Part shown: one piece after another, positions 1 to 5,577 of the stretch
Layout: the number at the start of each line of letters is the position of its first letter
How positions within the stretch are numbered: the first letter of the stretch is position 1
Origin: an uncultured Paraglaciecola sp.
GTDB lineage: Bacteria > Pseudomonadota > Gammaproteobacteria > Enterobacterales > Alteromonadaceae
Direction of reading: 5' to 3'
DNA length: 5,577 nucleotides
Assembly (NCBI GenBank): GCA_905479025.1
Contig: CAJQKX010000493.1
Span: forward strand, 1 to 5,577
Translations under genes and position numbers: made by a program
The notes under the pieces: generated by a model
The model's database searches: none
Told to the model about the DNA's origin: nothing
Seen by the model: only the letters and a program-made list of their open reading frames with translations

Positions 1-101
1 TGTTACCCGGCTTGCCCCTTATGGAAGGTGATGCATTTAATTCTGTATGTGAAGGTTTGGGCATTCAAGCAGCCAAATTATCTAGTGCCAATATTTCCTA
101 A
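1..101 (+). CDS. C-terminal tail of an unidentified protein (partial, cut by the window edge)
   Basis: The + strand frame whose first full codon is at position 3 stays open for 32 codons and stops with TAA at 99-101. The peptide reads LPGLPLMEGDAFN and ends with GLGIQAAKLSSANIS. Many codons follow the purine-any-pyrimidine pattern usual for coding DNA (GGC, GAT, AAT, GGT, GCC, AGT), so this is probably the end of a real gene beginning left of the window. I do not recognise the family. The GDAF stretch followed by an Ala/Leu-rich end faintly recalls the C-terminus of PfkB-type sugar kinases, but the usual GAGD motif is not intact, so I do not assign that. An antisense ORF (78-233, minus) overlaps this tail and is a competing reading. 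Confidence 0.45.
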   Translation, partial: LPGLPLMEGDAFNSVCEGLGIQAAKLSSANIS

Positions 102-590
102 CGCTCCGCCCATAGCTGGCTGTGTCATAAGTGGGGGGCTAATTATCATCGCCCCAACAGCATAGTCAATCTTTATCACCTCTCCAAATAAGCCAGCATC
201 CCTTAGAAAAGTCATCTTTAATATCACCTTCATTCCTAAGGGAATGATCAGAGGATAGCTGTTTTTTGAATGGGCATAATGCAGATGTATATCTATGGGA
301 ATGTTATTTTAGTCTGAACAAATAACTCTAGCTAAGGCCGTTAATATGCGATGGGGTGTTGAATTTCAATGAAGCGGGCCTCTTCCCCCCAAGTGCTGAT
401 GCAGGCGCTTTATGTTACTAGAAAAACATTTGTTATCTACAGACATCCAGCACTTTGGCTGACGCATCCCTTGTTAGTCACCATATCTCATCATCAGTGG
501 ATCAATAAACGCAGGTTTGATCATTTGTGTCGTTTCTTTTTTGCGCAAACACCTTTAAGGTTACTGCAATAAAATAAAGGGGTACAAACA
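102..590. other. Intergenic region without a secure gene
   Basis: These 489 bases separate the left-edge gene tail from the aminotransferase. A 67-codon ORF (369-572, +) lies here, but it has no good ribosome binding site, no recognisable domain, and a composition rich in His, Leu and Phe that looks like chance translation; I do not call it a gene. A minus-strand ORF of 51 codons (78-233) enters the region from its left part. Two alternative stem-loops sit at 199-247. No tRNA-like or insertion-sequence ends were seen. The only good translation signal is the AAGGGG at 577-582, which belongs to the aminotransferase. Confidence 0.5.
230..247. repeat. Perfect 7-bp inverted repeat (hairpin, 4-base loop)
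   Basis: TCATTCC at 230-236 and GGAATGA at 241-247 are exact reverse complements around the loop TAAG. A run of six T occurs about 15 bases further on the + strand, too far away for a classical intrinsic terminator of the upstream gene. The same bases can pair in another way: TCCCTTAG at 199-206 is the exact reverse complement of CTAAGGGA at 236-243, so the two helices exclude each other. The function is unknown; this may be a decayed terminator or chance. Confidence 0.3.
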
Positions 591-1754
591 ATGAAGACTT
601 TGGGTATGCAATCTTCTCGTAGGCAATTTATACAACAATTGGGTTTAGGCGCTGCTTGGTTAGGACTGGCGGCCAATACGTCATTTGCATTTGCTCACAA
701 CACTTCTGTTTTACCCTTTCGCCAAAACGCTCAACCCCTTTTGTTGCATTATAATGAGAACTCTCTTGGGATGTCGCCCAATGCCTTGTCTGCGGCAAAG
801 ATTGCCATTGATCGTTATGGTAATCGTTACCCAGGTGCCTCTGTTGATGAATTGAAAAGTAAACTGGCAGACCATCATCAAGTTAGGTCAGAACAATTGA
901 TTTTTGGCAACGGCTCAACTGAAGTATTACAGGCCATTGCTACCTATGCGGCCAGGCAGCACGCCACTATGATTGAGCCTTCGCCTACATTTGGTGCGCT
1001 CAGAGGATATTGCGAAGCAGAAAATATGAATGTTATTCAGGTCCCTGTTGGTCAAGATTTCGAGATGAATATCACTGCCATGAAAAAACAGGCCATGGCA
1101 CAAACTGGCCCAGTGTTGATCAATATCTGTAACCCTAACAATCCCTCCGGAAACATTGTTGATTTCACGAGCATGTTCGACTGGATAAATAATGCGCCTG
1201 ATACACATTTATTTTTGCTCGACGAAGCCTATTTTGACTACGCTCAAGCAAATCCCAATTATAAAAGTGGATTAGATTTAATTAACCAAGGTAAAGATAA
1301 TGTGATAGTCAGCCGAACGTTTTCTAAAGTGCATGGTATGGCTGGCATGCGAATGGGTTACGGTATCACTACCATAAAAACAGCGAATAAAATAACACCC
1401 TTTGCTGCAGGATTTAACTTAAGTGCAGCGGGTATCGCTGCCGCTTCAGCAGCACTGGATGACAAAGCGTTTTATAAAAAGAGTATTGAATACAATCAAT
1501 TATCTAAAACGATATTAGTCAATACATTAAATGAATTGGAGCTGGATTATATTCCAAGTGATACTAATTTTGTATTGCACAGAATAGGCGCCCCATTGGC
1601 TGATTATACCGACCATATGCAGCGTAATGGTGTGCGTGTAGGCAGAAAAATGACTCTGGATGATCGCTGGAATCGTATATCCTTGGGTACGCCTGATGAG
1701 ATGAATATATTCACTCAAACGTTAATGGCATTCAGGCAAAATGGTTGGGTGTAG
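591..1754 (+). CDS. Tat-exported HisC-like PLP-dependent aminotransferase (class I/II)
   Basis: This is a 387-residue fold-type I pyridoxal-phosphate aminotransferase of the histidinol-phosphate aminotransferase group. Residues 8-13 (SSRRQF) form a twin-arginine motif, followed by a Gly/Ala/Leu-rich segment (about 17-30) and a likely signal peptidase site after AFA at 33-35, so the enzyme is predicted to reach the periplasm folded, with cofactor. Visible landmarks are YP at 80-81, the cofactor-phosphate loop GNGSTE (106-111), NPNNPSG (181-187, PLP-contacting Asn184), DEAY (211-214, Asp211 on the pyridine nitrogen), SRTFSKVHGMAGMRMGYG with Schiff-base Lys246 and Arg254, and the C-terminal NRISLGTPDE with the carboxylate-binding Arg362. 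All key residues are present. The start at 591 follows AAGGGG (577-582) by 8 bases; Met6 would also keep the RR motif. No histidine-biosynthesis gene is adjacent, so it is probably not the pathway HisC. The substrate is unknown; general transamination is inferred from the family. Confidence 0.9.
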   Translation: MKTLGMQSSRRQFIQQLGLGAAWLGLAANTSFAFAHNTSVLPFRQNAQPLLLHYNENSLGMSPNALSAAKIAIDRYGNRYPGASVDELKSKLADHHQVRSEQLIFGNGSTEVLQAIATYAARQHATMIEPSPTFGALRGYCEAENMNVIQVPVGQDFEMNITAMKKQAMAQTGPVLINICNPNNPSGNIVDFTSMFDWINNAPDTHLFLLDEAYFDYAQANPNYKSGLDLINQGKDNVIVSRTFSKVHGMAGMRMGYGITTIKTANKITPFAAGFNLSAAGIAAASAALDDKAFYKKSIEYNQLSKTILVNTLNELELDYIPSDTNFVLHRIGAPLADYTDHMQRNGVRVGRKMTLDDRWNRISLGTPDEMNIFTQTLMAFRQNGWV

Positions 1755-2116
1755 CGTCGCTTTTATTAGGAAAAAAGGATAGGGTTTCTTGTTCTAAAGT
1801 CTGCATCAGCTGAACCAGTCAATTCTAAAAAAACAAGTGCATTAGAAGGTGATTCGAAGAGTATTCAAACCCAACAATGCTGTTATGAGATAAGGCATCA
1901 TGCGTAAATGATTTCTGTATAAATGAGACGTTATTTGCCATGTTATTAAATAAAGGTAAAACAGGGGTTAATACATAGATTTATTTTCAATAACGTTCAC
2001 TTCCTCGATCCCAATCAAATGCTAACCTTGTTTAAGCACAAACCTAAGTTTAGCGTTGTTCGTGCTGGACTAAATCCGTATGATTGACCACACACATAGA
2101 CAAGATAAAACTGACC
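1755..2116. other. Intergenic spacer, no convincing gene
   Basis: These 362 bases are AT-rich with stops in all frames. Only very short ORFs occur. The longest that looks at all protein-like is 22 codons at 2019-2087 (+), which has no ribosome binding site. An imperfect stem (TTCTAA at 1823-1828 with TTAGAA at 1842-1847, 13-base loop) is too weak to call a terminator. No clear sigma-70 promoter was found for the downstream gene; TTGTTT at 2028-2033 lacks a good -10 partner. Confidence 0.5.
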
Positions 2117-2476
2117 ATGACAGATACCAACCCACCTCCTGCCGATTTTATGGCTCAAGTACAAGTCACTCAAACATTATGGGCGCTACAAGATCAAGCC
2201 AGCGAGGGGTGGGTGGTCCTGGATTCAATTAATTTTGAAAATGCAGATGTGATGCCAGTATGGTCAAGTATGGAATTAGCAAAAAGTCACTGTGTTGACG
2301 AATGGCAAGATTATGTACCTATGGCTATTACGTTAGCTGACTGGTTGGAGTTTTGGGTAGAAGACTTAGCCGAAGATAATGTGCTTATAGGCGTGGAATG
2401 GCGTGATGGCGGTGAATACATAGAGTTGGAACTTGTGGAATTTAGCCAAATGGTAGCTAAGTTAGAAACCTTGTAA
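2117..2476 (+). CDS. DUF2750 domain-containing protein
   Basis: This is a small acidic cytoplasmic protein of 119 residues with no signal peptide or membrane segment. It matches the DUF2750 pattern as I remember it: a start like FMAQVQVTQTLWALQD, then EGWVVLDS, the signature VMPVWSSMELAKSHCVDEWQDYVP (broken here into VMPVWSS, AKSHC and DEWQDY), then a Leu/Trp/Glu-rich second half (LADWLEFWVEDLAEDNVLIGVEW) ending in LELVEFSQMVAKLE. The family has no established biochemical function; its members are typically about 100-130 residues, so this one is full length. I chose the ATG at 2117. An in-frame TTG at 2084 would add 11 residues (TTHIDKIKLT region) outside the family core. Neither start has a good ribosome binding site. 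The gene stands alone and converges on the AraC regulator with a 54-base gap. Confidence 0.8.
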   Translation: MTDTNPPPADFMAQVQVTQTLWALQDQASEGWVVLDSINFENADVMPVWSSMELAKSHCVDEWQDYVPMAITLADWLEFWVEDLAEDNVLIGVEWRDGGEYIELELVEFSQMVAKLETL

Positions 2477-2530
2477 ATATGAATGTGAGGGGGCAAGTTC
2501 ATAAACCTCCAGCAATCGATTTCAAATCAC

Positions 2531-3403
2531 CTATTCATGATTGCGCCATCTTCCAGGACTAAGTTGGAAGAGTTGTTTAAAGCGGTGGGCAAAGCTGGCA
2601 CTGTCGGCATACCCTACAGTATCAGCTATTTGTTCTAGGCTGTAATGCGTATAACGCAGCAGGTAGCATGCATAATCCATTCGCGCCTGGGTCAATAATT
2701 TCATTGGGGTCTTGCCTGTTTCTTTTTTACATAACCGATAAAATTGTGGCTCTGATATGTGGAGTTCATTAGCCAGCGCGCTGACGGTCCATGGCAATTG
2801 CAACTGTTTGTTCACATTACGTATCAGAGTATGAAAACGCTGCTGCTGCGCATTTTGTGTCGGTGTTTTTTTTAGCGTCTGTTCAATCTGATAAAGCAAC
2901 ACTTCGATGAGTCTTAGTTGAATGTCAGACTGGAAACGACCATCGCTGTGCTCAAAATCCCTAATCAGTGACATGGTTTGATACAGCAAGGATGTGTCAT
3001 CACTTTGCCACACGCCTGCCTTGAGTTGGTGAATAAACTGATACTCTGGGCAGTCATGTAACAATAACCAGCACATGTCCCAATGATCAGCGTCGAGCTC
3101 ATATAGAAAAGGGGTCCCTGCTGGGATCAGCATTATAGTGTTTGCGGCAATGGATTGGCAGCCTGTTTCTAGAGTAAGTTTGCCTGCACCTGACTGGGTT
3201 GATATTAAGTAATGGACATGAACTGAGTCATTTTTCTTACCATGGAAATACTCACCTTTACCGCTTTTGCCTATCTGATAGGCCTTTCTTAAATATGATA
3301 AACCTGCATAGGCAATAAAGGCTTTGCCGTTACCAGGAAGTGATTTAAAGTTAAGGAAATATTCTTTGCAACTAGGGTCTATATTAAGGATTTCACGCCA
3401 CAT
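2531..3403 (-). CDS. AraC/XylS-family transcriptional regulator
   Basis: This 290-residue cytoplasmic DNA-binding protein has the usual AraC two-part layout. Residues about 20-125 form a cupin-like effector-binding or dimerisation domain (HVHYLIST, then GKLTLETG, and the typical ANTIMLIPAGTPFLYEL at 87-103). Residues about 190-288 are the double helix-turn-helix domain: first HTH about 206-226 (VSALANELHISEPQFYRL), linker with GKTPMKLLTQARMDYACYLL, and second HTH about 255-278 (SLEQIADTVGYADSASFAHRFK) followed by the family-typical LSPGRWR end. Length is normal. The ATG at 3403 has no strong ribosome binding site, but no better in-frame start exists before the domain begins. It is divergent from the MATE transporter gene, 113 bases away, which suggests that it controls that gene and possibly itself. 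The effector cannot be read from the sequence. Confidence 0.92.
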   Translation of the reverse strand: MWREILNIDPSCKEYFLNFKSLPGNGKAFIAYAGLSYLRKAYQIGKSGKGEYFHGKKNDSVHVHYLISTQSGAGKLTLETGCQSIAANTIMLIPAGTPFLYELDADHWDMCWLLLHDCPEYQFIHQLKAGVWQSDDTSLLYQTMSLIRDFEHSDGRFQSDIQLRLIEVLLYQIEQTLKKTPTQNAQQQRFHTLIRNVNKQLQLPWTVSALANELHISEPQFYRLCKKETGKTPMKLLTQARMDYACYLLRYTHYSLEQIADTVGYADSASFAHRFKQLFQLSPGRWRNHE

Positions 3404-3429
3404 ATTTTTATTCAGATGATAGTTTTAGA

Positions 3430-3443
3430 CATGATACATGATA
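3430..3443. repeat. Tandem 7-bp direct repeat in the araC/MATE control region
   Basis: CATGATA occurs twice, back to back, at 3430-3436 and 3437-3443. AraC-family regulators often bind directly repeated half-sites, though usually spaced by one or two helical turns, so this 7-bp spacing is not typical. The repeat overlaps the candidate -10 of the araC-type gene, where a bound protein would repress that gene. It could also be chance in AT-rich DNA. Confidence 0.35.
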
Positions 3444-3459
3444 TTCGTAATGATGTTTA
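3431..3459 (-). promoter_or_regulatory. Candidate sigma-70 promoter for the araC-type gene
   Basis: Read on the minus strand, TAAACA (3454-3459, 4 of 6 consensus bases) and TATCAT (3431-3436, 5 of 6) are separated by exactly 17 bases. Transcription would begin near 3424, leaving a leader of about 20 bases before the ATG at 3403. This is pattern matching only. Confidence 0.35.
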
Positions 3460-3516
3460 TTTGCTCGCACTCTTATAAAATATCGCTCATCTGCCTTAGA
3501 CTATATTTCTATCAAT

Positions 3517-4896
3517 ATGTTAAATACCCCTTCATCAACACTGCGGCAAAGCCTTAAACTTGCCTGGCCCATTTCGTTGCAAAGTGTCTTGGTGACCATG
3601 CTGGGAATGAGTGACATTATGATGGTGGGGCATCTTGGTGACACAGCGATTGCTTCTGTTGGATTAGGTAACCGGATCCAGTTTGTGGTGCTGATTATTT
3701 TGTCTGGTTTAGCCACAGGCGTGGGTGTGTTGTCTGCGCAGTATTTTGGGGCAGATAAAAAAGGTTGTATTAGTCCTGTCATGATAAAAACTCTTGCTAT
3801 TGGCGCTGGGGTTTTATTGCCTGTGGTATTGCTGACCTTTGCTTTTGGTGATCTTATTGTTGGGCTGGGAACCACTGATCAAGTCATCATCAACACGGGC
3901 AAAGCCTATCTGTGGGTCACTATGCCCAGTTTAGCGTTTGTTTTAGTGGTCATGGTTTTTGAGAATGCCTTGCGTGGACTCGGCCAAGTAAAGTTTTCTA
4001 TGATGCTTGGAATGATTGCGATTGTTATCAATATTGCTTTGAACTTCTGGCTAATTAATGGTGGGTTAGGTATTGATGCGCTGGGTGTGGCAGGTGCTGC
4101 TTGGGCAACCTTTTTTGCCAGAGCTATTCATGCATCACTGATTGTATTTTGGCTGTATAAAAGAAAACATGTTGTTTTTCCTACGCGCCCTATCGGCAAC
4201 GAGTTTTATGATAAAGCACAGTGGATCCATTTAATTAAACTAGTGTGGCCGATGATGTTGAGCTTTGGTGTTTGGTCATTGGGTACCTTTTTCTATCAGC
4301 TTATCTACGGTCGTATCGGTACACAAGAACTGGCTGTAATGAGTCTTATGGCACCCTTGGAAGGTTTGCTTGTTGCCTTCTTTTTTGGTTTTGCTTCCGC
4401 CTGTTCGATTATGGTGGGCCAACGACTAGGACAAAACGCATTTAGTTCTGCTTGGTCTGTCGCCAGAGGTTTTGCCATCAGCGCACCTATTGTTACCTTT
4501 TTCTTAGGTCTGGTGATGTGGAGCCTAGAATTTTTAGTTTTCATGCCCTATGACAATCTGGATCAGGATACCCTAGCTGTCGCTCATGATATCTTTATGC
4601 TTATTACGTTTGGCACCTGTATCAAAGTGTTTAACATGACAGCTTCAATGGGCATTTTGAGAGCTGGGGGAGACAACAAACACTGTTTGCTTATCGATTT
4701 TTCTGGCATGTGGGTAATAGGCATTCCGTTAACCTTTGCCGCAGCATTTTATTTTGCCTTACCTATTTATTGGGTGGTGTTGATTACCTATTCAGAAGAG
4801 GTGGTTAAATCAGTCTTGTTTGTGTATCGCTTGAAAGCAAAATACTGGCTGCGCAATCTCACTGTGGATATGCCATCGGCCACTTCTGCTCCTTAA
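3517..4896 (+). CDS. MATE-family multidrug/toxin efflux transporter
   Basis: This is a 459-residue inner-membrane protein of normal MATE length with about twelve hydrophobic segments in two related halves (first half about 15-212, second about 238-438) separated by a charged loop near 213-237. MATE transporters export organic cations, drugs or metabolites in exchange for Na+ or H+. Family hallmarks seen are AWPIS (16-20), MSDIMMVGHLGDTAIASVGLG (31-51, with the TM1 Asp33 equivalent to the cation-linked Asp of NorM proteins), SAQYFGA (73-79), ALRGLGQVKFSM (151-162), the second-half SIMVGQRLGQ (297-306), ILRAGGDNK (380-388) and a TM12-region Glu pair (428-429). Substrate and coupling ion cannot be told. 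The ATG at 3517 lacks a recognisable ribosome binding site, and no alternative early start is better, since the first helix begins by residue 14. A divergent AraC-type gene lies 113 bases upstream and is the likely regulator. Confidence 0.93.
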   Translation: MLNTPSSTLRQSLKLAWPISLQSVLVTMLGMSDIMMVGHLGDTAIASVGLGNRIQFVVLIILSGLATGVGVLSAQYFGADKKGCISPVMIKTLAIGAGVLLPVVLLTFAFGDLIVGLGTTDQVIINTGKAYLWVTMPSLAFVLVVMVFENALRGLGQVKFSMMLGMIAIVINIALNFWLINGGLGIDALGVAGAAWATFFARAIHASLIVFWLYKRKHVVFPTRPIGNEFYDKAQWIHLIKLVWPMMLSFGVWSLGTFFYQLIYGRIGTQELAVMSLMAPLEGLLVAFFFGFASACSIMVGQRLGQNAFSSAWSVARGFAISAPIVTFFLGLVMWSLEFLVFMPYDNLDQDTLAVAHDIFMLITFGTCIKVFNMTASMGILRAGGDNKHCLLIDFSGMWVIGIPLTFAAAFYFALPIYWVVLITYSEEVVKSVLFVYRLKAKYWLRNLTVDMPSATSAP

Positions 4897-4948
4897 ATTA
4901 GTGGTATGTCTGCTTTATTCATGGCTAGTTAGAGAGTTAAATCTTACG

Positions 4949-5008
4949 ATGTGTAAAAGACACGCTCATAAATGTTTTGTTCATCCTCACTATTGCCAGT
5001 ATCAATAA
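4949..5008 (+). other. Possible 19-residue Cys/His-patterned micro-ORF (unproven)
   Basis: A short ORF in the MATE-GST spacer begins with ATG at 4949 and stops with TAA at 5006-5008. Its translation places Cys at 2, 9 and 16 and His at 5, 7, 12 and 14, giving CxxHxHxCxxHxHxC, a near-perfect heptad of potential metal ligands. The two heptads are not a copied DNA repeat: the His codons alternate (CAC, CAT / CAT, CAC) and the intervening codons differ. An AGAGAG at 4931-4936 is a weak and rather distant ribosome binding site (12 bases). Nothing else supports translation; an ORF this short easily arises by chance. Confidence 0.15.
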
Positions 5009-5014
5009 TCGAAT

Positions 5015-5029
5015 ATTCAATGTTTGAAT
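5015..5029. promoter_or_regulatory. Perfect palindrome upstream of the GST gene, possible operator
   Basis: ATTCAA (5015-5020) and TTGAAT (5024-5029) are exact reverse complements around a TGT centre. The site lies 86 bases before the GST start codon. A 15-bp AT-rich dyad of this form is typical of sites bound by LysR, TetR or MarR-type dimers. No T-run follows, so it is unlikely to be a terminator of the MATE gene. No well-spaced -35/-10 pair was found around it. Confidence 0.3.
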
Positions 5030-5114
5030 GAGTTTTCACTGCATACTCAAGCTATAGTCACTTACAGATTTAGCTTAGTGTCATGGCTCAGAACACTCAC
5101 AAAGGATACTGTCG

Positions 5115-5577
5115 ATGAATGATTTTATTTTGCACCACTATGACGCCTCTCCCTTTTCGGAAAAAATCCGCACCTTGTTAGGGCATAAAAACGCACACTA
5201 TAAAGTAGTTAACATTCCAGTAATTATGCCTAAACCAGAGCTTGTGGCACTGACCGGTGGTTATCGTAAAACCCCTGTATTGCAGCGTGACAATCACATC
5301 TATTGTGACACACGTTTAATAGCTAGGGTGATTGATGAACAATTCTCTGCACAGAGTATTTTCCCCCTAGGGTTATCACTCACCGTCAATACTTTAGCTC
5401 AATGGGCTGACCAACATTTGTTTAGTGTTGCTGTGGCGCTGACTTTTTCTCCTGCAGGTTTTGAAGCGTTTCGTCAGCAGGTGCCTGAAAAATTTATCGA
5501 AGCCTTTATGAACGATCGAGCGAAAATGCGCGATGGTGGCAATGGTTTATCTATGGATGCACATACCGCGTTGCAGC
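5115..5577 (+). CDS. Glutathione S-transferase family protein (N-terminal part, runs off the right edge)
   Basis: The frame is open for 154 codons from the ATG at 5115 to the window end. The start follows AAAGGA (5101-5106) by 8 bases. Residues 1-75 form the thioredoxin-like GST N-terminal domain: ILHHYDASPFSEKIRTLLG (5-23), with the catalytic-region Ser12/Ser15 after the first strand; the RKTPVL segment (51-56) with cis-Pro54 that contacts the glutathione backbone; and DTRLIARVIDE (65-75), where Asp65-Thr66 replaces the common Glu/Asp-Ser pair that holds the gamma-glutamyl group. From about residue 85 the all-helical C-terminal domain begins (LTVNTLAQWADQHLF). Known members conjugate glutathione to electrophiles or reduce peroxides, but many bacterial relatives have no known substrate. 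It is cytoplasmic with no signal peptide. A 218-base spacer, a palindrome and its own strong ribosome binding site suggest transcription separate from the MATE gene. Confidence 0.88.
   Translation, partial: MNDFILHHYDASPFSEKIRTLLGHKNAHYKVVNIPVIMPKPELVALTGGYRKTPVLQRDNHIYCDTRLIARVIDEQFSAQSIFPLGLSLTVNTLAQWADQHLFSVAVALTFSPAGFEAFRQQVPEKFIEAFMNDRAKMRDGGNGLSMDAHTALQ

Noticed and set aside
369..572. 67-codon + strand ORF as a real gene
   Set aside because: It has no good ribosome binding site, no recognisable domain, and a His/Leu/Phe-rich composition more like random translation than a folded protein. It is kept only as part of a leader observation.
927..1208. 93-codon minus-strand ORF
   Set aside because: It is antisense to the aminotransferase core, including its conserved motifs, and has no recognisable features of its own.
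2019..2087. 22-codon ORF upstream of the DUF2750 gene, with a fairly protein-like reading
   Set aside because: It has no ribosome binding site, no recognisable motif, and ends before the chosen start in a different frame. It is too short to support without comparison to relatives.
2084..2116. TTG start for the DUF2750 gene
   Set aside because: It would add 11 residues outside the family core and has no ribosome binding site. The ATG at 2117 fits the usual family length better, though its own ribosome binding site is also weak.
2311..2502. 63-codon minus-strand ORF
   Set aside because: It is Ser/Asn-rich and antisense to the DUF2750 gene, whose frame matches its family.
2512..2544. Possible bidirectional terminator between the DUF2750 and araC genes
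   Set aside because: Only a 6-bp pairing (GCAATC with GATTGC) across a 21-base loop, partly inside the araC coding end and without T-runs.
3501..3875. 124-codon minus-strand ORF
   Set aside because: It lies opposite the start of the MATE gene, whose frame has clear family motifs. The antisense product is Pro/Thr/Ser-rich with no domain.
4305..4544. 79-codon minus-strand ORF and the 66-codon + strand ORF at 4245-4445
   Set aside because: Both are shadows of the MATE coding sequence in other frames.

Overview
This 5.6 kb window looks like chromosomal DNA of a marine gammaproteobacterium, probably an Alteromonadales member of the Glaciecola/Paraglaciecola/Alteromonas type. I infer that from moderately low G+C, AT-rich spacers, and the gene mix: a Tat-exported HisC-like aminotransferase, a DUF2750 protein, an AraC regulator beside a MATE pump, and a GST. 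No gene names the genus, so the placement is tentative. I see no rRNA, tRNA, CRISPR array, insertion sequence or integrase.

Layout: the left edge (to about 101) holds the last 32 codons of an unidentified + strand gene. About 490 bases without a secure gene follow, with two competing hairpins and a doubtful 67-codon ORF. At 591-1754 (+) is a PLP-dependent aminotransferase of the histidinol-phosphate aminotransferase type with a twin-arginine signal peptide, so a probable periplasmic enzyme. A 362-base spacer without a convincing gene leads to a small DUF2750 protein (2117-2476, +). It converges on an AraC-family regulator (2531-3403, -). The regulator is divergent from a 459-residue MATE efflux transporter (3517-4896, +); the 113-base gap between them carries a 7-bp tandem repeat and a plausible araC promoter. 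After a 218-base spacer, a glutathione S-transferase family gene starts at 5115 and runs off the right edge.

How the genes may work together: the araC/MATE pair is the only arrangement that suggests a functional unit, with the regulator probably controlling the pump and/or itself in response to a small molecule. MATE export and a downstream GST would fit a detoxification theme, but the spacing and a palindrome in front of the GST suggest separate transcription. The aminotransferase has no histidine-biosynthesis neighbours and is exported, so it is unlikely to be the biosynthetic HisC.

I found no clear new multigene system. The observations most worth a second look are the exported PLP enzyme, a 19-codon ORF at 4949-5008 with a regular Cys/His heptad pattern, and the divergent araC/MATE control region.
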